A model generated the notes under the pieces. That model was not told where the DNA came from. It was given only the letters and a program-made list of their open reading frames with translations, and searched no databases. This document shows, in pieces, positions 16,623 to 24,624 of a stretch of 64,000 bases of DNA. Location: the NCBI GenBank assembly GCA_963785245.1, contig CAWAUO010000011.1:1-64000 (forward strand). Direction: 5' to 3'. Numbering within the stretch: position 1 is the first letter of the stretch; every line of letters begins with the position of its first letter. The translations under genes were made by a program, and so were the position numbers. This DNA is from JAHEEL01 sp963785245. GTDB taxonomy: Bacteria; Actinomycetota; Acidimicrobiia; Spongiisociales; UBA5794.

Positions 16623-17675
16623 CTAGGAGGCGACCGGCGGCAACTCCGACGGCTTCCCGTACTTGCGCCTGAACAGGAAGTAGGCGACGAAGCCGACCGG
16701 GATCGGAAGCCAGAACTGGAACAGGCGGTAGGCGAGCGTGGCGAGGAGGGCGTCACCAGCCGGAATGCCCGCGATGGTCAGCATGCCGACCAGACCGGCT
16801 TCGACGAACCCGAGGCCGCCCGGGGTGATCGGGATCATGCCGAGTACGGCGGCACCGGCGAACGCCAACAGCACGAGGCTCGGATTTGGTTCTGCCCCGA
16901 CGGCGATCAGGGCGACCACCAGGGTCGCGTAGTCGAGGAGCCAGTTCGCGACCGCAACACCGAGCGCTTTGTGCCACCGTTTGCCGAGCGACGCGACCAC
17001 TTCGTCACGCCGCTGGATGATGTCCTCGGCGGTAAGCGACCAACCCTTCTTGAAGATCCGGGCGGTCCACGCAACGACACGCTGCGCCACCCACCCGACC
17101 ATGTAGAGCGGCTTGTCGAATCGGACGACGATCACCGTCACCGTGAACATGGCGATGAACAGAATCGTGCCGGCGATGGCAACGGGGAGCATGCCGTCGG
17201 GGATCGGAACGGTGACCAGAGCGATCACCAACGCAACCGCCGGCAGAGCGAGCAAGACGAGGTTCGAGAGTATCCCGACGGCGGCGAGGGCGGCGAGCGC
17301 CGTACCCATCGGTACGCCGGACACCGCAAGCATCTGGAAGTAGAACGCACCGCCCGCGACCACACCGCCCGGGATCACCTTGACGGCGGCATTCGAAGTG
17401 AGTTGTGCCGTTGCGGCCACGAACCATGAGATTCCGGGTGCGGCGATGCGGGTCAGCGCCCACTGGGAAACGAACGCCCCGGACATCAGAGCCCCCATCA
17501 GAAAGAACCAGCGCCACTTCACATCTTCGAGTTGTGGAGCGGTGGCAAACAAGTCGAGGATGGTCGGCAGGAAGAAGTACAGCGAGACGCCGCCGACGAG
17601 CAGGAACAGGGCCCGAAGCGCGAGCTTGCCCCACGGCGCTGGCTTGTCAGTGGTTTCTTCGGTTGTCTCGGCCAT
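16623..17675 (-). CDS. Lysylphosphatidylglycerol synthetase-type membrane protein (UPF0104 flippase-like)
   Basis: A 350-residue integral membrane protein with about eight hydrophobic segments and the conserved NAAVKVIPGGVVAGGAFYF and MIPITPGGLGFVEAGLVGML motifs of the PF03706 family (LPG synthase transmembrane region, AglD/YbhN-like). These proteins are thought to move or flip lipid-linked molecules. The catalytic soluble domain of MprF is absent. It ends 2 bases from the Tad operon end, in convergent orientation. The substrate is unknown. Confidence 0.85.
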   Translation of the reverse strand: MAETTEETTDKPAPWGKLALRALFLLVGGVSLYFFLPTILDLFATAPQLEDVKWRWFFLMGALMSGAFVSQWALTRIAAPGISWFVAATAQLTSNAAVKVIPGGVVAGGAFYFQMLAVSGVPMGTALAALAAVGILSNLVLLALPAVALVIALVTVPIPDGMLPVAIAGTILFIAMFTVTVIVVRFDKPLYMVGWVAQRVVAWTARIFKKGWSLTAEDIIQRRDEVVASLGKRWHKALGVAVANWLLDYATLVVALIAVGAEPNPSLVLLAFAGAAVLGMIPITPGGLGFVEAGLVGMLTIAGIPAGDALLATLAYRLFQFWLPIPVGFVAYFLFRRKYGKPSELPPVAS

Positions 17676-17749
17676 GGTGGTTCATCCCCCAAGCCCTACG
17701 AATCTAGCGACCGAAAGGCCGAATCCGCCGATCGGGCCAACCGCCTCGG

Positions 17750-18229
17750 CTACGAGTCGAGCGCAGCGGCCACCCGGAAGGGCCTGCCCGCTTCGACCAT
17801 GCGGTCGTCCAGCGAGTCGATATCGGCACGACGCGGCCCGGCGAACACCAACAGCCCGAGGGATGCGGCAGAGATGAGATAGAAGGCCGTGGTGATTCCA
17901 GCGACGATCACGAACGTAAACGCGAGCAGAGACGGGATCGCGGCGAATGAGCATGCCATCACCATTCGGCGACTGTATGCATCACGGATCTCACCGTTCG
18001 AGTCCGCCGCAAGGACCGCGCCAGCGCCGACGCCCCGGATCCAGAACAGCGACCCGAAGTCGATCAGGGCCACGACGCCGGCTATTGCAGCGAACAGGGA
18101 CGCATTGGTGCTCGCTGGGTGCGGTCCTCCGATAGCGACGAGAGCGATCACGACAAGCACCGGCACAGCGAACAGGCCCCAAATGGTTTGGAGCCGATGA
18201 GTCCCGCGGTGGGCGAGATCAGGGAACAA
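17750..18229 (-). CDS. Four-helix membrane protein of unknown function
   Basis: A 159-residue hydrophobic protein with about four membrane spans (FAVPVLVVIALVAIG, LFAAIAGVVALIDFGSLFW, IPSLLAFTFVIVAGITTAF, LISAASLGLLVFAG). There is no ATG; the TTG at 18229 overlaps the kbl stop and would couple translation to kbl. No family is recognised. The pattern of spans and the codon use support a real gene. Confidence 0.6.
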   Translation of the reverse strand: MFPDLAHRGTHRLQTIWGLFAVPVLVVIALVAIGGPHPASTNASLFAAIAGVVALIDFGSLFWIRGVGAGAVLAADSNGEIRDAYSRRMVMACSFAAIPSLLAFTFVIVAGITTAFYLISAASLGLLVFAGPRRADIDSLDDRMVEAGRPFRVAAALDS

Positions 18230-19409
18230 CGCCCAACCGCCTCCCGACCGCCGTGAACGCCGCCGCTCCGTCTTCCAGGTCGCGCTCGCTGTGTGATGCC
18301 GAGATCATGACCCGGATGCGCGCCTTGCCACGGGCGACGGTCGGAAATGAGATCGCCTGGGCGAAGACGGCCTCGTCTTCGAGCAGCATCCGGGAGAAGT
18401 CCCGGGCCAGGTGCTCGTCGCCGAGCATGACCGGCGTGATCGGCGTCTCGCTCGACCCGATATCGAACCCGGCGGCGGTCATCATCGCCTTGAATGCTGC
18501 CGCATTCGCCCAGAGGCGATCGACGAGTTCGGTTGACGCATCGAGGATCTCGACGGCCGCGAGGCACGCGGCCACATCCGGCGGCGGAACCGCTGACGAG
18601 AAGAGGAACGGCCTTCCCCGCTGTCGCAACCACTCGATCAACTCGGTGGAGCCAGCAACGTATCCGCCAACGGCGCCGAACGCTTTGGACATCGTCCCCA
18701 CTTCGACGTCGACCCGGCCGTGGAGTCCGAAGTGGTCCACGATGCCGCGGCCACCGCGGCCAACCACACCTTCGCCGTGGGCGTCGTCAACCATCACCAT
18801 TGCGTCGAAGTCATCGGCGGCGTCGACGATGAGGTCGAGCGGTGCGAGGTCCCCGTCCATGGAGAACACACCGTCGGTGATCACGAGGATCCGGTTTGCG
18901 CCTTCTGCGCGCGCCTCGGCGAGTCGCTCACGCAGTGCGCCGACGTCGTTGTGGGCGTAGATCTTCCGGCCGGCCTTGCAGAGGCGCACGCCATCGACGA
19001 TGGAGGCGTGGTTCAACTCGTCGGAGATGATCACGTCGCCGCTTCCGACGAGCGCAGGAATCACCGCCAGGTTGGCCGCGAAGCCGGACTGGAGCGAGAT
19101 GGTGGCGTCAACGCCTTTGAACCGGGCAAGCGCTTCTTCCAGTTCCGTGTGGATCGTCATCGTTCCGGCGATCGTCCGAACCGCCCCCGGTCCGACTCCG
19201 TATCGCTGGAGCGCATCGGTTGCGGCTGCGACCATACGTGGATCGTTGGCGAGGCCGAGGTAGTTGTTTGAGCAGAAGTTGAGCACCTCCTGCCCGTTGA
19301 CGGTCAGGTGGGGGCCCTGGGGGCCTTCGATGGTCCGAATCGTGTTGTACAAGCCCTGCTCTTTGAGTGCCTGTACCTCGTCGCGGATGAATGCCGTCTT
19401 GTCGGTCAT
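18219..19409 (-). CDS. kbl: Glycine C-acetyltransferase (2-amino-3-ketobutyrate CoA ligase)
   Basis: A 396-residue, full-length PLP enzyme of the alpha-oxoamine synthase family. Recognisable parts are FCSNNYLGLANDPR, the VMVDDAHGEG strand and the PLP-Lys motif GTMSKAFGAVGG. It splits 2-amino-3-ketobutyrate with CoA into glycine and acetyl-CoA. It lies 10 bases downstream of tdh, forming the tdh-kbl threonine catabolic operon. The glycine produced would feed the riboswitch-controlled gcvP 10 kb upstream. Confidence 0.96.
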   Translation of the reverse strand: MTDKTAFIRDEVQALKEQGLYNTIRTIEGPQGPHLTVNGQEVLNFCSNNYLGLANDPRMVAAATDALQRYGVGPGAVRTIAGTMTIHTELEEALARFKGVDATISLQSGFAANLAVIPALVGSGDVIISDELNHASIVDGVRLCKAGRKIYAHNDVGALRERLAEARAEGANRILVITDGVFSMDGDLAPLDLIVDAADDFDAMVMVDDAHGEGVVGRGGRGIVDHFGLHGRVDVEVGTMSKAFGAVGGYVAGSTELIEWLRQRGRPFLFSSAVPPPDVAACLAAVEILDASTELVDRLWANAAAFKAMMTAAGFDIGSSETPITPVMLGDEHLARDFSRMLLEDEAVFAQAISFPTVARGKARIRVMISASHSERDLEDGAAAFTAVGRRLGVVP

Positions 19410-19419
19410 CGTGCCTCCA

Positions 19420-20478
19420 TCAACTCAGTGGTCCGTCGGCGTAGGCGGGATCTGGGAACATCACGACCTTGCCGCACTCCCCCGACTGCATCAGTTCGAA
19501 GGCCCTGGTGTAGTCGTCGAGTGCGAACCGGTGGGTCACGACCGGCGTGAGGTCGACCGATCCGGATCGGATGAGACCGCGCATCTCCAGCCAGGTCTGC
19601 CACAGACGTCTGCCAACCACGCCGTACACGGTGGCGCCCTTGAAGATGATGTTGTCATCAAGATCGAACGGGAAGGCATCGGAGGTGAGTCCGAGCAGCG
19701 CCGCCTCGCCACCCGGCTTCAAGGCGGCGAACCCGGCTTCGAGTGCCGAAGAGGCACCGGACATCTCGAGCAGCACGTCAACGCCTTCCCCATCGGTGAT
19801 CTCGGACATCCGCTCATCGATGTCGTCCCTCAGTGGGTTCAGCGTGACATCGGCCCCCATCGTCGAGGCCAGGTCCAGGCGATAGTCGGACACGTCGGTG
19901 GCGTATACGGCACGGGCACCGAGGGCCTTGGCGACGGCCATGGTCATCACGCCAACGGGTCCGGATCCGGTGACGAGCACCTTCCGTCCGGCAATGTTGG
20001 GGATCGTTGCAGTGTGGACGGCGTTGCCGAAGTTCTCCTGGAGCGACGCAATGGATAGCGGCATGTCCGGTGGGTCCGGCCACGCGTTCTGTGCCGGCAC
20101 CGCCACGTATTCGGCGTATGCGCCGTCGCGGTGGACACCGAGGATCTGCGTGTTCGGGCAGAGGTGGCCCTGGCCGGTCCGGCACCAAGCGCATGAGTTG
20201 CAGATGACATGCGATTCGACCGAGACGAGTTGACCGATCTCGGGTTCGGTCACGTTCGCGCCGCTATCGACAACGACGCCGGTTAGTTCGTGTCCGACGG
20301 TGATGGGAGCGACGACGTGATCGGCGGCCCAGGGGTTCCACTCGTAGATGTGGAGGTCGGTGCCACAGATGGAGGTCGCCCGGACCTCGATCAGCACTTC
20401 GTCCGGTTCGAGTTTCGGGATCGGTACATCGGTCATCCTGAATCCTGAACCGGGAGCCAGCTTTCGGAGTGCACGCAT
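19420..20478 (-). CDS. tdh: L-threonine 3-dehydrogenase
   Basis: A 352-residue zinc-dependent alcohol dehydrogenase family protein. It has the catalytic-zinc motif CGTDLHIYEWN, the GHE box, the structural-zinc cluster CNSCAWCRTGQGHLC and the Rossmann GSGPVGVM. Partnership with kbl fixes the function as oxidation of threonine to 2-amino-3-ketobutyrate with NAD. ATG 20478 (MRALRKL) is chosen; the in-frame extension upstream is not protein-like. Length is typical (about 340-350). Confidence 0.95.
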   Translation of the reverse strand: MRALRKLAPGSGFRMTDVPIPKLEPDEVLIEVRATSICGTDLHIYEWNPWAADHVVAPITVGHELTGVVVDSGANVTEPEIGQLVSVESHVICNSCAWCRTGQGHLCPNTQILGVHRDGAYAEYVAVPAQNAWPDPPDMPLSIASLQENFGNAVHTATIPNIAGRKVLVTGSGPVGVMTMAVAKALGARAVYATDVSDYRLDLASTMGADVTLNPLRDDIDERMSEITDGEGVDVLLEMSGASSALEAGFAALKPGGEAALLGLTSDAFPFDLDDNIIFKGATVYGVVGRRLWQTWLEMRGLIRSGSVDLTPVVTHRFALDDYTRAFELMQSGECGKVVMFPDPAYADGPLS

Positions 20479-20802
20479 AGACCACAGGCTATTACGAATG
20501 GCCAACGCCTGTGTCGGCATGTTCGCGGCCGATCCAACGCTGTCTCCGATCTGATCGATCTTCTGCTGCCTCCAACGGATGCCGGTGTCGCCGTCCAGTT
20601 CGCTCTGGTCGCCTTCATCGGGACGGTCGGTGTGGTGCTCTCCTGCAGGCATCCAGATGTGCGTCTGCTGGTCGTTGGGCTGACCGTTCTCGGCATGGCG
20701 CTCGTGGCCGTGCGGGCTGTCCACTGAGGCCATCCATCGCGGACGCCGGAATCAGATCTTCTCGCGGAGGGTTGACAGTTCGACATCCCGATCAGCTAAC
20801 AC
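20479..20802. other. Intergenic region with a startless two-helix reading frame
   Basis: The stretch between tdh and the SRPBCC gene must hold the tdh promoter. On the plus strand, the frame ending at TGA 20725-20727 reads from about 20542 as a convincing small membrane protein with two helices (VQFALVAFIGTVGVVL and VRLLVVGLTVLGMALVAV), but no ATG, GTG or TTG lies at its beginning. ATG 20498 (MANACVGMF) is in a neighbouring frame. It may be a decayed or frameshifted small gene; it is not called as a CDS. Confidence 0.35.
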
Positions 20803-21270
20803 ATGCCTGAGTTCACGATCACTCGCCAGATCGCCGCCCCCGTCGACACCGTGTAGGCGGTGCTTGACGACTTCGGAGGCATCCACCGGTGGAACCCAGG
20901 GGTCGCCAGTTCCGGCCTCACATCGCAAGGACCGGTCGCCGAGGGGAGCACCCGCCACTGTGACCTCCAACCGTTCGGCGGCGTCGACGAACGAATCGAG
21001 CGATACGAACCCAACCACCGCATGACCGTGCATCTCTACGAGACATTCAAGCTGCCGATCTCCGGGGGCGTCGCCGACTTCTATCTCGCTCCGCACGACG
21101 GCGGCACCGAACTGACGCTCCGATATACCGATACCCCGAATCGGCTCGGTCGCCTCGCGAAGGCCACCACCGACAAGCAGCTCCGAAAGGGCCTCGGCGG
21201 ATTGGCCGAAGCGCTTCGGACAGAGAGCGAGAGCCTCACCGCAACGCCGGAGTCCCCTGCGCGCTCCTAG
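20803..21270 (+). pseudogene. SRPBCC family protein interrupted by an in-frame TAG
   Basis: The reading frame begins MPEFTITRQIAAPVDTV and meets TAG at codon 18 (20854-20856), then continues without interruption to 21270 as AVLDDFGGIHRWNPGV... ending PARS. The join VDTV-W-AVLDDF is the normal polyketide-cyclase/SRPBCC pattern with Trp at this place, so a single TGG-to-TAG change explains it. A GTG at 20860 could restart translation but would lose the first strand. The START-like fold binds hydrophobic ligands; the specific role is unknown. Confidence 0.8.
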
Positions 21271-21485
21271 TCGTCGGGGGAGAACTCGAATACGTCTTCG
21301 ATCGTCTTGCCGAAGACGCCAGCGATCAGGAATGCGAGGCTGAGCGACGGCACGTAGCGTTCCTTCTCGAGCACGATGATCGTCTGGCGAGTACACCCGA
21401 CTCTGGTGGCCAGTTCCTGTTGGGTCATCTCACCGTTTTCGAACCGCAGACGCCGGATGTGGTTCGAGATGTTGGCCTTAGGCAT
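21267..21485 (-). CDS. Small Xre/Cro-type HTH regulator
   Basis: A 72-residue protein that is almost entirely one helix-turn-helix domain: MTQQELATRVGCTRQTIIVLEK, then PSLSLAFLIAGVFGKTIEDVF. This matches the compact HTH_3 regulators often encoded with a small membrane protein. The ATG at 21485 overlaps the upstream membrane gene's stop by 8 bases, so the two are co-translated. It probably represses its own operon from the AT-rich promoter upstream. The 3' end overlaps the SRPBCC gene by 4 bases. Confidence 0.88.
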   Translation of the reverse strand: MPKANISNHIRRLRFENGEMTQQELATRVGCTRQTIIVLEKERYVPSLSLAFLIAGVFGKTIEDVFEFSPDD

Positions 21486-22032
21486 CGAGGACGATCTCCC
21501 TGCGATACCCCATGACGATCCCAAGCGATCGACCAAAGGCACCCAGGATGAACGTGCTCCAGAAGATGAGCTGGAGATACTCGATCGGTAGGGTCCCCTC
21601 ATCCGAGTACACCTCCGTCAACGCCACTGTCCACGTTACGAGCGTGAGCAGCACGACGACGGACTCGACGCTCAGGGATCTCGCGAGGATCGCCCGATCT
21701 CGCTCGTCGACTACGGTGCCGCCGGCGCGGCGCTTGATGGTCCACCAGGCAAGCGCCCAGACCGCGATACCACTCATCATCAGCAGCCAGAAGATGCCCC
21801 TGGCCGTCGAGTCCCTTTTGATGAAGTCAGTCCCCACCAGAACCACAAGGCAGACGAGTCCGAGACCGACCACGGCTGTGACCCCCAGCCCGATCCATCC
21901 GAGCCTCTCCAGGGGGGCGGGCGGCATGCCACCCATCTCGCGCTGCGGTCGGAGACTCCACACGAACCGTGCCAGAGCCGCGATGCACGCCGCTCCAGCA
22001 AGCACCGCAACTGTGATCCACACCGCCGACAT
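21478..22032 (-). CDS. Four-span membrane protein paired with HTH regulator
   Basis: A 184-residue membrane protein with spans at about residues 5-24, 46-66, 80-98 and 125-170, and a central basic loop containing DERDRAILARSLSVES. The architecture resembles DUF2178-like membrane proteins that are encoded with a small HTH partner. A strong AAGGAGGAG site precedes ATG 22032. A clear promoter lies 37-65 bases upstream. Function is unknown; the HTH gene downstream may sense a signal through this protein, which is inference. Confidence 0.75.
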   Translation of the reverse strand: MSAVWITVAVLAGAACIAALARFVWSLRPQREMGGMPPAPLERLGWIGLGVTAVVGLGLVCLVVLVGTDFIKRDSTARGIFWLLMMSGIAVWALAWWTIKRRAGGTVVDERDRAILARSLSVESVVVLLTLVTWTVALTEVYSDEGTLPIEYLQLIFWSTFILGAFGRSLGIVMGYRREIVLDA

Positions 22033-22068
22033 GACTCCTCCTTACGACTGGTTCTTCTTACTCTATGT

Positions 22069-22097
22069 AATCTATTTCATACTCTCTTCAATGTCAA
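22069..22097 (-). promoter_or_regulatory. Sigma-70-like promoter of the membrane/HTH pair
   Basis: On the minus strand a consensus TTGACA (22092-22097) is followed after exactly 17 bases by TAGATT (22069-22074), in a local AT-rich island of about 50 bases that stands out from the GC-rich surroundings. It is the best promoter match noticed in the window. Confidence 0.7.
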
Positions 22098-22187
22098 TCC
22101 GCTCTCCACTGTGGCGCCCAGCACTAGTCACTTCGTACCGGCTGGGATGTGTCTCGTTGAACCCACCGGGAGTGCCGATAGGGGGGT

Positions 22188-22352
22188 ATGGAGAAGGAAA
22201 TGCCCATCTACCTCCAGATCTGCACCGACTGCGAACGACCTGCGCTCACCTTCGACGAGCAGCACAACGCCCGCTGCGGCGAACACGCAGCCGTCTTCAT
22301 CCCCGCTGGGGGCTTTGCCCCCGATGAGGGTGCCGACACCGACGCTCGCTAG
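22188..22352 (+). CDS. Small Cys-containing protein
   Basis: A 54-codon gene (or 50 codons from the in-frame ATG at 22200, which follows GGAGAAGGA). The protein has CTDC near residue 12-15 of the longer form and RCGEH near 30, a C-x2-C...C-x2-H arrangement that could bind zinc, and an acidic tail (DEGADTDAR). No family is recognised. It stands alone after the divergent membrane/HTH operon. Confidence 0.55.
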   Translation: MEKEMPIYLQICTDCERPALTFDEQHNARCGEHAAVFIPAGGFAPDEGADTDAR

Positions 22353-22411
22353 AAGGCCCTTGCACAGGGTCTCTCTCGTATCGGCGGGAATCAGCTGTCC
22401 GCATCTGTTGT

Positions 22412-22425
22412 TTGACAAGTGTCAA
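22412..22425. promoter_or_regulatory. Palindromic TTGACA-AG-TGTCAA
   Basis: A 6-bp perfect inverted repeat upstream of the next gene contains -35-like hexamers on both strands; a TTGACG also follows at 22433. It could be a promoter element or operator; no matching -10 box was identified. Confidence 0.3.
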
Positions 22426-22483
22426 CGCCCCCTTGACGACCCGCGCGCGACGACGAGGGTCCGTGCCAGGCGGACGGTGAACC

Positions 22484-23680
22484 ATGGCCGAAAACAACAT
22501 CACAATCGACCCGGAATTCCTTCCCCCGCCCCGAGGCGGGCGCAGGCCGAGCAAGGCGGTCCTGGCGGCTGCCGGAGTAGCGATCGCGGCGATGGCGTTC
22601 GGCTGGCTGCTCGGCGCTCCCGACCCGACCGCGCCAAACACTGCAGCACCCCGCCCGGAGTCCGACTTCGTGATCGAAGAGACGACGTCCACCACAACCA
22701 CCACACTTCCATCGGCCGCGCCACTCGCAGAGGCCGGGGTCCCTCTGTCCCGATTGGTACCAGGGTTCACCGATACCGTCGTCTTCCTGACGACACCGCC
22801 GGGGACCTTCGACATCCTCCAGTGGGAAGCTTCGGAACCGGCCACGGAGTTGTCGCTGTCGATCGAACGCGACGCCGCGGGCCCCGGCAGTTGGCCGACC
22901 GGACTCGATGCATCGGGATCGTGGTTCGCCAGAGTCCAGAGTGACGGAGTCCTCATGGCACATCCCGTGCCAGAGCCGGGAGAAGAGGCCCAGAATCGCC
23001 AGCCGGTCGGGCTCCGGGTGAGATCCGCCATGTGGCATGAATCGGAACCGGGGCAGCTTGCCTGGCTCACCTGCTCGCGGTCCTCACCCGGGCCTGCTGC
23101 TCCCACCACCCTCGATCTCGACGATCGCAACGCCGAACCGGTTGTTCTTCGCTCATTCGACCTGGGCTGCGTGACCGGGCGCCGCGGCGGGGTCTGGCTG
23201 AACAGCTGGACTGACGACGGAGTCGCCGTGAATGCCTTCGGGACAAGGCCCACCGAACCGATGACGTTCATCGCCGGGGCCTCGACGCTGACGGAGACGC
23301 CGTTCAGCCGCCTGCGAAGACCAGTGCCGGGCATCGTTGATGAGCAGCAGATCGTGAGTGCTGCGTGGTCCTCAAATGGGACGCTTGTGGCGGCAAACAT
23401 CCGGTCGAGTCCCGAGGACCTGGACTCGGTGATCCGCGTTGTCGACACAGGAACGGGTTCTGTCGTGTTCGAGGCCGAGGGACAGAACTCGGGCGGCATC
23501 CCCATGGCGTGGTCGACCGACGACCGGTTCCTCCTGTACACGAGAATCCATTCGACGGTCGAACACCCGGGGTCCGGGCTGCTGGTGATCTATGACACGC
23601 TCACCGACCGGGCAACCACCGTTCGCCTCGACGAATTCGTTGACGAGATCAGGACCAAGGAGTCTTCCGGAGCTGGTTGA
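22484..23680 (+). CDS. Membrane-anchored extracytoplasmic protein of unknown function
   Basis: A 398-residue protein with one N-terminal span (AVLAAAGVAIAAMAFGWLLG, about residues 24-43), a Thr/Pro-rich linker (ETTSTTTTTLPSAAP) and a beta-rich remainder. The latter has repeated aromatic/Gly strands (GSWFARVQSDG, LVAANIRSS, FLLYTRIHS, GLLVIYDTLTD), suggestive of a degenerate beta-propeller outside the membrane. No enzymatic motif was recognised. Codon use matches the neighbours. Confidence 0.7.
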   Translation: MAENNITIDPEFLPPPRGGRRPSKAVLAAAGVAIAAMAFGWLLGAPDPTAPNTAAPRPESDFVIEETTSTTTTTLPSAAPLAEAGVPLSRLVPGFTDTVVFLTTPPGTFDILQWEASEPATELSLSIERDAAGPGSWPTGLDASGSWFARVQSDGVLMAHPVPEPGEEAQNRQPVGLRVRSAMWHESEPGQLAWLTCSRSSPGPAAPTTLDLDDRNAEPVVLRSFDLGCVTGRRGGVWLNSWTDDGVAVNAFGTRPTEPMTFIAGASTLTETPFSRLRRPVPGIVDEQQIVSAAWSSNGTLVAANIRSSPEDLDSVIRVVDTGTGSVVFEAEGQNSGGIPMAWSTDDRFLLYTRIHSTVEHPGSGLLVIYDTLTDRATTVRLDEFVDEIRTKESSGAG

Positions 23681-23730
23681 GGCTCCGTTCGCAGACCGGA
23701 GGAACGACGGAGGGCGCCTACGCTTCAGTC

Positions 23731-24588
23731 ATGTCCAATGACCTGAGCCACACACCCGCGTCGCCGACGGTGGTGGTTGCGCGGCGCGTCCACCCGGGCT
23801 TTGCCGACGCCTTCCAGGCATGGGACCAACGGATTCGGGGAGCAGCGGCCGAATTCCCCGGATACTCCGGCTCCGATGTTCAGCCACCCACCGCGTCCCA
23901 TCCCGGCGAGTGGGTCACGGTCTACTCGTTCGAGACGATCGAGCAACTCGACACCTGGATCGACTCCGATGAACGCAGGGCCCTGATCGCGGAAGTCAGT
24001 GACATGGTCGACGGCGAAGCTCGCGAGCAGCGGATCGCCGGCCTTCGGACCGCGCCCGAACCCGTCACCGTCGTGTTCTCGCAGCGCGTAGCTCCCGACA
24101 ACCGCGACGAGTTCGCGGCGCTCCACGACGACGTCCTCGATCGGCTCAAGGCGTTCGACGGCTTCCTCGGCTCCGACCTCCTCCAACCGGTGGAAGGCGT
24201 GCAGGATGAGCACGTCATCGTGGCATCGTTCGCTTCGCGGGCCGACCTGGACCGCTGGCTCGAGTCCGACTCTCGGCACGAATGGCTCACGATGACCGAG
24301 CAACTCGTCGAGGGTGACCGAACCGTCAACGTCGTGGGAGGCTTCGGCGGGTGGTTCCCGGCTCAGCCATCCCAGCCCCAGGGACCGAAGCGGTGGAAAC
24401 AGTCCATTGCCGTGTTCCTCGCGCTCTTCCCCGTGTCGCTGCTCATCACGCTCGTCCGGGTCGAGGTCGCCCCGAGCATGAACGTGGTGCTCGGCGTGTT
24501 CATCGGGAACGTACTCGGCATCCTCGCTCTCACCTATGTGCTGATGCCCCGCGTCACCCATTGGCTCAGACACTGGCTCACGCGCTAG
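23731..24588 (+). CDS. Tandem antibiotic-biosynthesis-monooxygenase-like (ABM) membrane protein
   Basis: A 285-residue protein containing two consecutive ABM/dimeric alpha-beta barrel units (about residues 10-100 and 108-200). Each has the pattern VVVARRVHPGFADAFQAWD or VVFSQRVAPDNRDEFAALHD and a later hydrophobic strand-helix. Two C-terminal membrane spans follow (SIAVFLALFPVSLLITLV and VLGVFIGNVLGILALTYVLM). This layout occurs in a known family of uncharacterised antibiotic biosynthesis monooxygenase proteins; the substrate is unknown. ATG 23731 is chosen as the conserved part begins there. Confidence 0.82.
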   Translation: MSNDLSHTPASPTVVVARRVHPGFADAFQAWDQRIRGAAAEFPGYSGSDVQPPTASHPGEWVTVYSFETIEQLDTWIDSDERRALIAEVSDMVDGEAREQRIAGLRTAPEPVTVVFSQRVAPDNRDEFAALHDDVLDRLKAFDGFLGSDLLQPVEGVQDEHVIVASFASRADLDRWLESDSRHEWLTMTEQLVEGDRTVNVVGGFGGWFPAQPSQPQGPKRWKQSIAVFLALFPVSLLITLVRVEVAPSMNVVLGVFIGNVLGILALTYVLMPRVTHWLRHWLTR

Positions 24589-24624
24589 TCGCCAGATGGG
24601 CGACGGCATCCGCTCCCGGTGTGG

